A stretch of 64,000 bases of DNA from Streptomyces sp. CHD11 (GCF_018638295.1 NZ_JABTTS010000013.1:62001-126000), one strand, 5' to 3'. Positions 17,076 to 25,933 are shown, counted from the first letter of the stretch. Notes: generated from the sequence alone by a model not told the origin. Numbers and translations are program-made.

Positions 17076-17100
17076 ATCGCCGGTTAGCCAAACCGGCGAT
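17076..17100. terminator. stem-loop between accessory genes
   Basis: ATCGCCGGTT, a 5-nt loop, then AACCGGCGAT: a perfect 10-bp stem about 40 bp after the preceding stop. There is no T run directly after it, so it may be a factor-independent pause or terminator, or an operator for the next gene. Its centre (CCGGTT..AACCGG) partly resembles the transfer-promoter palindrome. Confidence 0.4.
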
Positions 17101-17184
17101 TCTCCGGACTCTTATACAGCCGCCGGGACAACTCCCGCGGCCCCTTCCCTGCATTCCCCGTGCCTTCACGGAGGTTTCTTCCGC

Positions 17185-17538
17185 ATGCGTTCCACCCGAA
17201 TTGCCATATCCGCAGCGATGCTCGGTGCGCTCGCGCTGCCGGTGCTGTCCGCCACGACTGCCAGCGCCGCGACCGTACCCACCGCAGCAACCGCCACCCC
17301 TGCCGTGAGCTGCCACAACCTGCCGCCGCTCCCGTACGAGGTGCACGCCAAGGCCGTGATCATCCGGTCCAAGGCCAGCTCGAAGTCCACCGCGCTCGGT
17401 GTGCTCTACAAGAACCACAAGTTCAGCGTGGCCAAGAAGAGCGGCAACTGGCTCTACATCACGGACAAGACGACCAGCGTCAAGGGCTGGGTCTCCGGCA
17501 CGTACGTCTACCGCGACGTCCGAATGTGCCTGGACTGA
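17185..17538 (+). CDS. secreted SH3b-like protein
   Basis: 117 residues with a Sec signal peptide (SAAMLGALALPVLSATTASA) and a mature bacterial SH3 domain (KAVIIRSKASSKSTALGVLY, KKSGNWLYITDKTTSVKGWV). The order strand, RSKAS turn, NWLYI and GWV is typical of SH3_3-type wall-binding domains. It is preceded by the stem-loop at 17076, so it may have its own promoter. A second secreted SH3-like protein occurs at 11345-11710 on the opposite strand. Confidence 0.78.
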   Translation: MRSTRIAISAAMLGALALPVLSATTASAATVPTAATATPAVSCHNLPPLPYEVHAKAVIIRSKASSKSTALGVLYKNHKFSVAKKSGNWLYITDKTTSVKGWVSGTYVYRDVRMCLD

Positions 17539-17637
17539 CTGACCGGATCCAGCACGTCCCGCGAAGCGGCGCGGGCACCGAGTACAGCCGCCCCTCGTAT
17601 TCCCCAGGAACCGGCCTATCCAGAACAGGAGATCCCT

Positions 17638-18120
17638 TTGACCGACGGCATATCCGATGAGTCTGCGGATGTCGTGGGCGTGCTCACCGAACGGATCGAG
17701 GCCCGCTTCGACATGGGCATGGACCAGTTGAAGGCCGCGGTCGCCGCCGCTCCGACTGCGAACCCGGACGCCACCGACGTCGTCAAGTGGCACGGCCTTC
17801 TCGTCGAGGCTCAGTCCGTGCTGGAGCGCGCAGAGGACGACCTCGTCGCAGCCCTGCAGACCCAGCCCAGCGAGGTCGACGATCCGACGATGGGCCTTGC
17901 CCACCAAGTGAACGCCGCCGTCACTGCCCGCGACGGCCGGGCCATGGTCGTACGTTGGCTCCTCAACCCGGACGCTCCGGGCAAGAAGGACCTCGCCGCA
18001 GAGCGTCTGGCCCGTCTTCGGCCCCGAAGCGGCCCGGCGGTGCAGACCAGCGCCCCCAACCGGCCGGCAGGGGCACCCGCGCCGGCGTCGGCGTGGCGGC
18101 CGGTGAGGTCCGCCCGATGA
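17638..18120 (+). CDS. hypothetical helical protein
   Basis: 160 residues starting at a TTG preceded by AGGAGATCCCT, a good Shine-Dalgarno. Almost entirely helical and acidic through residue 120, then a Pro/Ala/Arg tail. The stop overlaps the next start (ATGA). It forms a set with the next two genes, which have similar size and composition. No family is recognised. Confidence 0.6.
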   Translation: MTDGISDESADVVGVLTERIEARFDMGMDQLKAAVAAAPTANPDATDVVKWHGLLVEAQSVLERAEDDLVAALQTQPSEVDDPTMGLAHQVNAAVTARDGRAMVVRWLLNPDAPGKKDLAAERLARLRPRSGPAVQTSAPNRPAGAPAPASAWRPVRSAR

Positions 18121-18560
18121 GCCGGGACAAGGCCAGCACCATGGACACCGACCTGCAGAAGGTCTTCGGGAACCCGGTACCCGAGCTGTACGAGGCGGCT
18201 GCCGGCCACGATGCTCCACCCGCACTCGCCCACGCTCTGGAGCTGCGCTCGTTCCTGGCGCTCACCGAGGAGCAGGTCGCCCGCGTCCGCGACCGTGTCC
18301 ATGCCGGCATGGATCCCGACCTTGACATGGACGAACTGTCGGCGGACAAGCTCCGCTTCGACGCGCAGTGGCTGGAAGCAGCACTGGAGGCCCGCGACGG
18401 CTACCGCGCAGCCCTCGGCGAGCTGCTGCGCAGCATGCCCCAGCCCTCCCAGCAGGCCCGGCCCGTACGAACGGCTCAGCTCAGGGCCACCGCCACCCTG
18501 CCCCCGTCTGCCGCCCCGGCACCCCAGCGTGCCGGGGTGGCCCAGGCCCGCCGACCGTGA
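18117..18560 (+). CDS. hypothetical helical protein
   Basis: 147 residues. The segment VFGNPVPELYEAAAGHDAPP followed by heptad-like helices (QWLEAALEARDGYRAALGEL) parallels the next gene product (IEDLYGAPLADLKAHAQDQP), so the two are probably diverged paralogues. The coupled start at 18117 overlaps the previous stop. Soluble, no motif of known activity. Confidence 0.58.
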   Translation: MSRDKASTMDTDLQKVFGNPVPELYEAAAGHDAPPALAHALELRSFLALTEEQVARVRDRVHAGMDPDLDMDELSADKLRFDAQWLEAALEARDGYRAALGELLRSMPQPSQQARPVRTAQLRATATLPPSAAPAPQRAGVAQARRP

Positions 18561-18570
18561 AAGCCCCCGA

Positions 18571-18984
18571 TTGCTCCACCTCACGTCCACTGACATAGCC
18601 GGACAGATCGAGGACCTGTACGGCGCACCGCTCGCCGACCTCAAAGCCCACGCACAGGACCAGCCACCCGGCATGCTCTCCGCCCTGCTCGGCATGCACG
18701 ACACCCTCGCCCTGGCCGAGGGCAGCATCGACTTCCACCGCGACCACCTCACCCGGCTCATCCACCCCGAGCGGCAGATCGGCCCGCACGAGGTCTCCCA
18801 CCTCCTCGACGGCACCCGTCGACTCGCCGAGGCCGTCGCCATCCGCGAGATCCAGGCCAAGTCGATCGCCGCCGTCCTGCAGAGCCTGGCCCGCGCCCCG
18901 GCCTCGACGCCTGCCTCGCCGACTCCCTCACAGCCTGCCCCGGCCGCGCCCCTTGCGGCGCAGAGCGTGGCACACAGCCGCTGA
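18571..18984 (+). CDS. hypothetical helical protein, paralogue of the preceding gene
   Basis: 137 residues from the TTG at 18571, 10 bp after the previous stop. It shows the same layout as its neighbour: a short N-terminal E/DLYG..P motif, a long acidic helical region and an Ala/Pro/Ser-rich tail. An ATG further upstream would overlap the preceding gene extensively, so the TTG is chosen. Function unknown. Confidence 0.55.
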   Translation: MLHLTSTDIAGQIEDLYGAPLADLKAHAQDQPPGMLSALLGMHDTLALAEGSIDFHRDHLTRLIHPERQIGPHEVSHLLDGTRRLAEAVAIREIQAKSIAAVLQSLARAPASTPASPTPSQPAPAAPLAAQSVAHSR

Positions 18985-19027
18985 CCCCCAGGCGATCCCC
19001 CTTTCCTTTCACCCAGGAGTTCCTCCC

Positions 19028-19870
19028 TTGGCCATCACCGCTCTGCCCCCCGATGCCGACGCCGACATCACCCGGGTCACCGAGGCCCTCGCCATGATCA
19101 CCCCGCGTTGGAACGTGAGGATCCTGCTGGCACTCTCCGGCCCGCCGCTGCGCTACAGCGAACTGGCGGCCAAGGTGTCCTGGCTGCAGAACGGCCAGCT
19201 CCACCCCAAGCTTAAAACGTTGTGCGACGCCGGACTTGTCGAGCGCGCCGAACACACCGCACGGCACGTGACCTACGGCCACACCGAGCGAGTCACTGCC
19301 CTGCTGCCGGTCCTGCCGATGATCGTCACCTGGGCCGAGGAGCATCTGGAGAAGGCGGAGCGCCCGCTGGCAGCGATCGAGCAGATCGAGGACAGCCTCA
19401 CCCTGCTCACCCGGCGCCACGCCGCGGCCATTCTGTGGGTGCTCAAGTCGCGTAAGGAGGTCAGCGGCCGGGTTCTGGCCCGGATCGTGATGCCCAGCAG
19501 CGACTGGACGAACATCTATCCGCCGTTGCGCCAGCTCGTTGCCGACGGTCTGGTCGACACTGAGGGAAACGGCCGGCCCTACCGGCTGTCCGCCGCCGGC
19601 GATGCCCTGGGCCCCGTGCTCGGCACGCTGTCCGCCTGGTCCGCCGGGCAGCCCCTTGACCAGGCGGTCCGCCACCCCGTCTGGGGCCAGTTGCAGGCCA
19701 AGAGCGCGCCGAGGCCGTGGGTCAGCAGCCAGTCACGGCCGACGCCCGCGGCGCTGCCACCCGCTCGGGCGGTTGGGTCGTCCCCGGTGTGGCACCACCG
19801 CGACCTCTTCTCGCACGCCGCCGCCGGCCGCCCGACGGCAGCCCTTCCGGTGGGAGGCCCGCGCCGATGA
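19028..19870 (+). CDS. tandem HxlR-type winged-helix transcriptional regulator
   Basis: 280 residues from a TTG with AGGAG upstream. Residues about 15-105 form an HxlR-like domain (ITPRWNVRILLALSGPPLRY, LVERAEHTARHVTYGHT), and residues about 120-205 a second one (LTRRHAAAILWVLKSR, WTNIYPPLRQLVADGLV, RPYRLSAAGDAL). HxlR proteins normally have one such domain and dimerise; here two are fused, followed by a disordered tail of 70 residues. It is the first gene of a set that includes two exporters and an ATP-grasp ligase, so it may control them. The stop overlaps the next start as ATGA. Confidence 0.75.
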   Translation: MAITALPPDADADITRVTEALAMITPRWNVRILLALSGPPLRYSELAAKVSWLQNGQLHPKLKTLCDAGLVERAEHTARHVTYGHTERVTALLPVLPMIVTWAEEHLEKAERPLAAIEQIEDSLTLLTRRHAAAILWVLKSRKEVSGRVLARIVMPSSDWTNIYPPLRQLVADGLVDTEGNGRPYRLSAAGDALGPVLGTLSAWSAGQPLDQAVRHPVWGQLQAKSAPRPWVSSQSRPTPAALPPARAVGSSPVWHHRDLFSHAAAGRPTAALPVGGPRR

Positions 19871-20382
19871 GCACTTCCTTCACCCCTGCCGAAGCGCGTC
19901 ACGCTGTCGAACTGCTGGCCTCGCGCTCCTTGATCCGTCTGGTCACCGAGATCGACGACAACGGCGCCATACCGCCGCGTCGGCTCGCCGGCACCCTGCC
20001 CGACCTTTCCGCGCACCAACTGCGCAGTGCATCTGACACGGCCCGCGCCCACGGCCTCGTCCGGGTCGCGCCCGGCGCCAGTCTGGAACTCACGGACTCA
20101 GGAAGGGAGCTGGCCGACCTGTACGACGCGCTAGCCCGGTGGGCGCGACGTCACTCGCTCCCCGCCGCCGTCTGCGAGTTCAGCAGCCGTGTCCAGCATG
20201 TCCTCGGCCTGCTGGCACCATCGCTCACCCCCGAGAACGCCGACCGCCCCGCACCCCTACCCAACGTGCGCCCCATCAGCGTGGAGGCTGAGGCGGACCT
20301 GGCCTGTGCCCGCACGCTCCTGACCCAGTGGCTGGCCGGGAACTCCCAGGTGGCCAGGGCCGAGCCCGAGCGGGCCGCGTGA
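19867..20382 (+). CDS. winged-helix protein partner of the HxlR regulator
   Basis: 171 residues coupled to the preceding gene by ATGA. The first 75 residues (LASRSLIRLVTEIDDNG, LPDLSAHQLRSASDTARAHG, LELTDSGRELADLYDALARW) fit a winged-helix fold with the recognition helix at about residue 50. The rest is helical and could be a dimerisation or effector domain. It ends in a GTGA overlap with the MFS gene, which ties regulation to export. Confidence 0.6.
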   Translation: MSTSFTPAEARHAVELLASRSLIRLVTEIDDNGAIPPRRLAGTLPDLSAHQLRSASDTARAHGLVRVAPGASLELTDSGRELADLYDALARWARRHSLPAAVCEFSSRVQHVLGLLAPSLTPENADRPAPLPNVRPISVEAEADLACARTLLTQWLAGNSQVARAEPERAA

Positions 20383-21614
20383 GCGCAGCGGTCACACCCC
20401 GGCACGCACGCCACACTGCCGGGCTGATGAGCAGCATCTACCTTCCGCGCACGGCGGACGCGTTGGCGTTCGCGATGTCCACCTACGGCATCCCGTTGCT
20501 CGTTCTGGCCACGACTGGCTCCGCCGTACTGACGGGGACCGCCTTCGCCCTGGAGTGGATCCCGCGCCTGGCAGCGTTCGGGTGGGCCGGATCGATCGTC
20601 GACCGGCGCGGCGCCTCGGTGGTCTTCCACCTCGCCTCCCTGGGACGTGCGGTGGCTCTCGCCGTCGGCGCGGTCCTGCTGTACCTCTACCCGTCCGGCA
20701 CCGTGGCGACCGCGACGGTGATGGTGCTGGCGGCGACGACCGGTGTGCTCACCGAGTTCAGTTACATCGCAGTCGAGACCGCAGGTGCCGCCGCCGGCCG
20801 CCGAGCGGGGCCTCGGGCTCACCGAGTCCAGGCTGCCCTGCTCGGCATCGACCAGACCGCGACCTTGGCCGGGCCGGCGCTCGCCGGCGTGCTGTTGCTC
20901 GCCGGGCCGCCGTCGATGCTCGCGGTGGTCACCGTGCTCTCGCTGCTCGCCGCGCTGCTCGCCCTGCGCACACCGCCCTCGCCTGTAGCCCCGGCCCGTG
21001 CGCCGAAGGGGCGGCCCGGGGCTGGGCTGGTCACCGGGTGGCGCACCATCCGCTCGCTTCCCGCGCTCGGCTGGCTGGTGACCGGGCTGACGGTGTCCAA
21101 CCTGTCTATCGGCCTTCTCCAAGCAGCCGGTCCCGTGATCGTCGTCCAGCACTTCGGGCAGTCCACCACGGCAGTCGGCCTGGTGTGGTCCGCCGCAGCG
21201 GCGGCCACCCTTGTGGCCGTCACCATCTGCCGGTTCGCGTTGGACCGCCTGGGTCTGTGGCCAGTGGGAGCAGCCTGCTCCCTCATCGCTTCGCTCGCCT
21301 GTCTCGCTGCTGCCCTGGCCCCCGACTATCTGTCCTACCTGGTCATGGTCGCGGTCCTGATGGCAGCCGATGGCGGCCTGGCGGTCGTCCTGCGCACCCT
21401 GCGCTCCCGCCTGATCCCCCCGGAGATGTTCGGCAGCACCCTGTCGGCCACCATCCTCATCCTTCTGCTGCCCTTCCCGGTCGCCGGTGTGCTCACCGCG
21501 CTCACCCCGCCCGACGCGCTGGGCCACGTCATCACCGCGTGCGCCGCCCTGCAAACCCTCGGCCTGTTCTGCGCCTTCGCCCGCCTGCGCACCGACCCCG
21601 CTCTGCGCACCTGA
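20379..21614 (+). CDS. MFS-family efflux transporter
   Basis: 411 residues with about 12 hydrophobic segments. The loop between segments 2 and 3 (WAGSIVDRRGASVVFHL) fits the MFS motif A pattern GxxxDRxG. The GTG start overlaps the previous stop. Internal inhibitor-like motifs are absent. The setting between two regulators and an ATP-grasp ligase suggests export of, or resistance to, a product of this cassette. Substrate cannot be deduced. Confidence 0.8.
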   Translation: MSAAVTPRHARHTAGLMSSIYLPRTADALAFAMSTYGIPLLVLATTGSAVLTGTAFALEWIPRLAAFGWAGSIVDRRGASVVFHLASLGRAVALAVGAVLLYLYPSGTVATATVMVLAATTGVLTEFSYIAVETAGAAAGRRAGPRAHRVQAALLGIDQTATLAGPALAGVLLLAGPPSMLAVVTVLSLLAALLALRTPPSPVAPARAPKGRPGAGLVTGWRTIRSLPALGWLVTGLTVSNLSIGLLQAAGPVIVVQHFGQSTTAVGLVWSAAAAATLVAVTICRFALDRLGLWPVGAACSLIASLACLAAALAPDYLSYLVMVAVLMAADGGLAVVLRTLRSRLIPPEMFGSTLSATILILLLPFPVAGVLTALTPPDALGHVITACAALQTLGLFCAFARLRTDPALRT

Positions 21615-21645
21615 CCCAACTGTCCCCGGCCCGTGGAGAACCTTT

Positions 21646-21948
21646 ATGACCATCGCCGCCCTCGGGTCGCACCGAGCGACCGGCCGCACCATCACTGAGC
21701 AGTTCCACGCCTTCGACGCCCGCAACCCGCACGTATACCGCGCCCTGGAACGCCTGGCCGCCCGCCGCCTGGCCGCCGGAGCCACACGGGTCAGCCTCAA
21801 GGACCTCTTCGAAGACCTGCGACGTCAACTCCCGTACGGCGTCGCCGGGCTGAACAACAACTTCACGGCTCTCTACGCCCGTCGCCTGATCGACGACCAC
21901 CCCCACTGGGCCGACGCGTTCGAGCTACGCCGTCGCCGCGCCGCCTGA
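21646..21948 (+). CDS. small conserved-type hypothetical protein
   Basis: 100 residues, basic and soluble: FHAFDARNPHVYRALERLAA followed by LKDLFEDLRRQLPYGVAGLNN and FTALYARRLIDDHPHWADAF. This layout is familiar from phage- and plasmid-borne actinobacterial proteins of unknown function that carry a small helical DNA-binding-like fold. A GGAGA Shine-Dalgarno precedes the ATG. It lies 31 bp after the MFS gene and 49 bp before the ATP-grasp gene. Confidence 0.6.
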   Translation: MTIAALGSHRATGRTITEQFHAFDARNPHVYRALERLAARRLAAGATRVSLKDLFEDLRRQLPYGVAGLNNNFTALYARRLIDDHPHWADAFELRRRRAA

Positions 21949-21997
21949 GACACCCCCCTTTTCCCGCCCTACCATCCCTCGATACGGAGAACTCCTC

Positions 21998-23242
21998 TTG
22001 CCCGCTCGCCCTGTTGTACTTGTCGTTGCTCCCGGAGCTGAGAACTACCGCGGCTACTGCCTTGAGCAGGTCGCCGACGCCTACGACGTCGTGCTGCTCA
22101 CCGGCACCGAACCGTCCTGGGAGAAGCCGCACATCACCGATCACGCCGTCGTGGACCTCAGCGATCCTGCCGCCCTGCTGGCAGGGGGCCAGGCTCTGGC
22201 CGGACGCCACGACCTCGCCGGTGTCATGACCTGGGACGAGTGGAGCGTGGTCCCGACCGCCCGCCTCGCCCGCCAGCTCGGCTTGTCCACCACCGCACCC
22301 GAAGTGATGCAGGGGTGCCGCAACAAGGCCACCGCTCGTTCGCTGTTCGCCCGTCACGGCGTGCCCTCGGCCGCTTCGGTGAGCGTGCGGACCCGCCAGG
22401 AGGCCGAAGCCGCCGCCGAACGGATCGACTACCCCGTGGTGCTGAAGCCCGCCTCACACGCAGGTGCCATCGGCGTGCTTCGCGTCGACGACCGCGATCA
22501 GCTCACGGCCGCCTACCAGGCAGCCGAACGGACGGCCGATCAGGGCACCGAGAGCACCAGCGTCCTCGTCGAGGAGTTCCTCGACGGGCCGGAGATCTCC
22601 GTGGAGTGCGTCACCTACCGCGGCGCCACCACGGTGGTCGCGGTCAACCGCAAGACCATCAGCCCTCCGCCGTACTTCGAGCAGCTGGCCCACAGCGTGG
22701 ACGCCGACGACCCGCTCCTGAAGACCGTCGCGCCGGCCGCCCGGGCGGCGATCAACGCCCTCGGCATCACCGACGGCGTCAGCCACATTGAGATGCGACT
22801 CGTCGACGGCAGACCCCGCCTCATCGAGGTCAACGCCCGCCTGGCCGGAGACATGATCGGCCACCTCGTGCGTCTCGCCACCGGCATCGACCTGCCTCGT
22901 GCCGCCGCCGACATCGCCTGCGACCGTGCCCCCGACCTCACGCCCACCAGGTCCTCGGCCGTCGCCATCCGGCTCCTCTACCCGGACACCTCCGGCACCC
23001 TCACCCACCTCACCTACGACGAGCCCCGCCCGACGTGGCTGGACCGGCTGCACTTCCAGTGCCGCCCCGGCGACCAACTCCTCCTCCCCGCCGACGGAGG
23101 AAACCTGTACACGGGCCGGCTCGGTTACCTCATCACCACTGCCGTCACCGGCCAGCAGGCGCGTGCACGCGCCGACCAGGCCGCTCGTGCTGTCACGGCG
23201 GTCCTCGACCGGACCCCCGGCAGCCGCAGCACCGCGGCGTGA
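21998..23242 (+). CDS. ATP-grasp ligase (carboxylate-amine ligase type)
   Basis: 414 residues from a TTG with GGAGA upstream. Central ATP-grasp features are visible: YPVVLKPASHAGAIGV (phosphate/lysine strand, about 147-162), VLVEEFLDGPEISVECV (hinge with acidic residues, about 187-204) and the Mg-binding segment SHIEMRLVDGRPRLIEVNAR (about 262-281). The layout is that of free-standing ligases that join amino acids or peptides, as in BacD-type dipeptide synthesis or carnosine-synthase-like enzymes. Two MFS exporters flank it, which fits production and export of a small peptide-like compound. Substrates are unknown. Confidence 0.82.
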   Translation: MPARPVVLVVAPGAENYRGYCLEQVADAYDVVLLTGTEPSWEKPHITDHAVVDLSDPAALLAGGQALAGRHDLAGVMTWDEWSVVPTARLARQLGLSTTAPEVMQGCRNKATARSLFARHGVPSAASVSVRTRQEAEAAAERIDYPVVLKPASHAGAIGVLRVDDRDQLTAAYQAAERTADQGTESTSVLVEEFLDGPEISVECVTYRGATTVVAVNRKTISPPPYFEQLAHSVDADDPLLKTVAPAARAAINALGITDGVSHIEMRLVDGRPRLIEVNARLAGDMIGHLVRLATGIDLPRAAADIACDRAPDLTPTRSSAVAIRLLYPDTSGTLTHLTYDEPRPTWLDRLHFQCRPGDQLLLPADGGNLYTGRLGYLITTAVTGQQARARADQAARAVTAVLDRTPGSRSTAA

Positions 23243-24390
23243 GCGCGGTGTCTGCGGCTGACCGGCACAGCCGGGCGCTGCTGACCGGTTACTTCCTCGG
23301 CCTCGGGGCCATAATGGCGGTGTGGGGCGCCCGGATGCCTGCTGTGCAGCAGGCGGCCCACCTCGGCACCGCAGGGCTGGCCCTGGTTCTGCTGGCCGCT
23401 GCCGTCGGCATGGTCGCCGGGCTTCAGCTCGGAGGCCGCTACGCTCACCCGGCGCGGCTACCGGCTCTGCTCAGCGCTGGGTCCATCGCCCTGGCCGGAT
23501 GCCTCGTCCTCGTGGGCCAAGGCGAGAGCCTGTCCGCATTGCTGGCGGCGGCTCTCGCGTTCGGTCTCGCGCACGGCGTCCTTGATGTAGCCGTCAACAC
23601 CGCGGCCGTCCGCTGCCAGAACAGTATCGGTCGGCCCATCATGTCCGGCCTTCACGCCACCTACTCCCTCGGCGCCCTCGCCGGCGCCGCCCTGGCCGCC
23701 CTCACCGCCCAGGCCCCACACAGCACTCTCTTCACCGCAACAGGCACCCTCCTGGCCGGCGTCGCAGTCGCTGCCGTGCCGGTCACCCGAAGCCTGAGCG
23801 GCGCAGACCGCCCCGCATCACACACCGGAGCCGGGGAGCTGCCCCTGCTTCCGTCGCCGGGAAAGCTCTGGCTTCTGGCCGCGCTGGCCGCTGCGAGCTT
23901 GCTTGGGGAGGGAGCCGCCGCTGACTGGGCCGCCGTGCACCTGCACACCCTGGGCGCCCCGACGGCCGCGAGCGCCGCCGCGTTCGCGCTGTACAGCGCG
24001 GCCATGGCCGCAGGACGGCTGACCGGAGACCGGCTCACCGCAGCCTTCGGCGCCCCGACAGTCGTACGGGCCGGAGCCGTTCTCGCCACGGCCGGACTGA
24101 CCATCGGCGTCATCGGGAACAGCACCCCGCTGGCGCTGACCGGCTGGGCGGTCTTCGGACTCGGCCTGTCCACCACTGTCCCCTCGCTCATCACCTCGGC
24201 CGGAGCCGGCGGAGCCAAGGCCGTGGCCACGGTCACCGCCACCGGCTACCTCGGCCTCCTCGCCGGACCGGCCCTCATCGGCGCCCTGGCCAGCGCCACC
24301 ACCTTGTCCACGGCCCTGCTGCTGCCCGCCCTCCTCGCAGCAGCCGTCGCCGCCCTCGCCCACCGTGCCCTGGAGAACCCCACCCCGTGA
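23239..24390 (+). CDS. MFS-family transporter
   Basis: 383 residues, GTG start overlapping the ATP-grasp stop (GTGA). About 12 hydrophobic segments with MFS-like features such as FGLAHGVLDVAVNTAAV and the glycine-rich GLHATYSLGALAGAALAAL, resembling the FucP/YbjJ-type subgroup. It lies inside the ATP-grasp/HAD unit and is coupled on both sides, so it is likely the dedicated exporter of the product. Substrate unknown. Confidence 0.8.
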   Translation: MSAVSAADRHSRALLTGYFLGLGAIMAVWGARMPAVQQAAHLGTAGLALVLLAAAVGMVAGLQLGGRYAHPARLPALLSAGSIALAGCLVLVGQGESLSALLAAALAFGLAHGVLDVAVNTAAVRCQNSIGRPIMSGLHATYSLGALAGAALAALTAQAPHSTLFTATGTLLAGVAVAAVPVTRSLSGADRPASHTGAGELPLLPSPGKLWLLAALAAASLLGEGAAADWAAVHLHTLGAPTAASAAAFALYSAAMAAGRLTGDRLTAAFGAPTVVRAGAVLATAGLTIGVIGNSTPLALTGWAVFGLGLSTTVPSLITSAGAGGAKAVATVTATGYLGLLAGPALIGALASATTLSTALLLPALLAAAVAALAHRALENPTP

Positions 24391-25013
24391 CACCCACCAC
24401 CGCCCAGGCGGGCCTGGACGCCGTCATCCTCGACTACAACGGCGTCATCGGCCTGCAGCCCACCACCGGCCAGTGGCTCCGCCTGGCCCGTACCGCCCTG
24501 CGGTCCGAAGACGACCTGCCCGCCTTTCAGCACGCCTTCTGGAGTGCCCGCTCTGCATACGACGCCGGCCAGCTCAGCGATCTCGAGTACTGGGCCACGG
24601 TCCTCGGCCACCACCCCGGCGCCCGACGGCTGCGTGAACTCCGCGACGCCGACACCGACATGTGGACGTCCACCGATGACCGCGTCGTGGAAGTCCTGCA
24701 CCAGGCCCACGAGTCCGGGCTGCCGCTGGTGCTGTTGTCGAACGCACCCCGCCACCTCAGCGATGTTCTCGACCGCCACCCGTGGCGCCGCCTGATGACC
24801 CACGCTTTCTACTCAGCCCGGCTCCAGGTCTGCAAACCCGACCCGGCCGCCTACCAGCATGCGATGAACGCCACCGGCGCCGACCCTCACCGCGTCCTCT
24901 TCGTGGACGACCGGTCCGACAACTGCCACGCAGCCCGCCGCCTGGGCCTGCGCACCCTGCACTACACCGGTCGCCCCACCGACCTCGCAGCCGCCCTGCA
25001 GTCTCCGAACTGA
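24387..25013 (+). CDS. HAD-superfamily hydrolase
   Basis: 208 residues with the HAD motifs in order. Motif I is VILDYNGVIG with nucleophile Asp16; the usual second Asp is Asn (DYN), as in several HAD-IA proteins. Motif II is LVLLSNAP, the Lys of motif III is in VCKPDP, and motif IV is LFVDDRSDN. The missing second Asp means the general acid/base may be weak, so a phosphatase or a dehalogenase/hydrolase variant are both possible. Coupled to the MFS gene by GTGA. Confidence 0.83.
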   Translation: MTPTTAQAGLDAVILDYNGVIGLQPTTGQWLRLARTALRSEDDLPAFQHAFWSARSAYDAGQLSDLEYWATVLGHHPGARRLRELRDADTDMWTSTDDRVVEVLHQAHESGLPLVLLSNAPRHLSDVLDRHPWRRLMTHAFYSARLQVCKPDPAAYQHAMNATGADPHRVLFVDDRSDNCHAARRLGLRTLHYTGRPTDLAAALQSPN

Positions 25014-25037
25014 CCCCGCCCTTTCCCATAGGATCCA

Positions 25038-25904
25038 GTGCCTCACGACGACCACGACACCATCGACGGCGACGTCTACGTCTCCCCACGCCACCTGGCC
25101 CGTGCCGCTGCGGTCGGTGATCCCGGCCTCGACCCGCTGCGCGGCCTTGGCTGGGATCTGCACCACGACGACCTTGGCAACGCCTACCTCACGGCCCCCG
25201 ACGGCAAGGTCCGCCTCGGCTACCTCCCCGAAGGCAACGACGACGGACTGTGGCGCATCAACGCCTACAAGGACGCTTTCGGCCCACCGGCCTGGGGCGT
25301 CTGCTTCAACGACAGCGCGCCGACCGAGTTCGTCACCGCCTTCACCACCGCCCTCGCCGAGGCGTACCAGCAGGGCCCGGACCACTACCTTGCCCGCCCG
25401 CTCGCCGGAAGCGCCGACCGCGACCCGTTCCAGGCCGTCGACCCGCTCATCAACCACGGTTGGCAGCTCGACGGCCCGGACTCGAGCACCTTCGCAATCA
25501 CCTCACCCGACGGTCTCGCCACGCTGGAGTACACCACCGGGAACCTAGACCCAGCGATCGAACTGGACACCCACGACGCGCGCTGGCACCTGTGGGCTGG
25601 CACCTCCTCAGCCCGGCCCTTCTGGTACGCCACGGCCAGCACCGACACCCCCGCCGCCCTCCTGCGGGCCGTGACCGAAGCCGTGGCCGACCCCGCACCC
25701 CTGCCTCGATGGCGGGACGACACCTACAGCTACGTCAAGGGCCACGCCCAGCTCTCCCCGATCCTCCCGCCGGGTCCGCCATCGCCCACCCCGCTCGACG
25801 TCCGGCGGGCCGCCGCGTCCCGCCGCCCGGCCGCGCTTCCCGCGGCCAGCGTCCCGCGCTGGAGCACCACCAGCCGACCTGCCCTGCCCGGCCCACGCCG
25901 CTGA
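25038..25904 (+). CDS. DUF317 protein with two DUF317 units
   Basis: 288 residues. The first unit has the classical DUF317 signature: VYVSPRHLARAA, DPLRGLGWDLHHDDLGNAYL, KVRLGYLPEGND and a tail EFVTAFTTALAEAYQ. The second unit (DPLINHGWQLDGPDSSTFAI to AALLRAVTEAVAD) repeats the pattern. DUF317 is almost confined to Streptomyces and relatives, abundant on plasmids, and of unknown biochemistry. Four DUF317 genes occur in this window (25038, 26537, 30284, 31049). Confidence 0.82.
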   Translation: MPHDDHDTIDGDVYVSPRHLARAAAVGDPGLDPLRGLGWDLHHDDLGNAYLTAPDGKVRLGYLPEGNDDGLWRINAYKDAFGPPAWGVCFNDSAPTEFVTAFTTALAEAYQQGPDHYLARPLAGSADRDPFQAVDPLINHGWQLDGPDSSTFAITSPDGLATLEYTTGNLDPAIELDTHDARWHLWAGTSSARPFWYATASTDTPAALLRAVTEAVADPAPLPRWRDDTYSYVKGHAQLSPILPPGPPSPTPLDVRRAAASRRPAALPAASVPRWSTTSRPALPGPRR

Positions 25905-25933
25905 CCCCAGCCCAACCCCGACCGGAGACCCGC

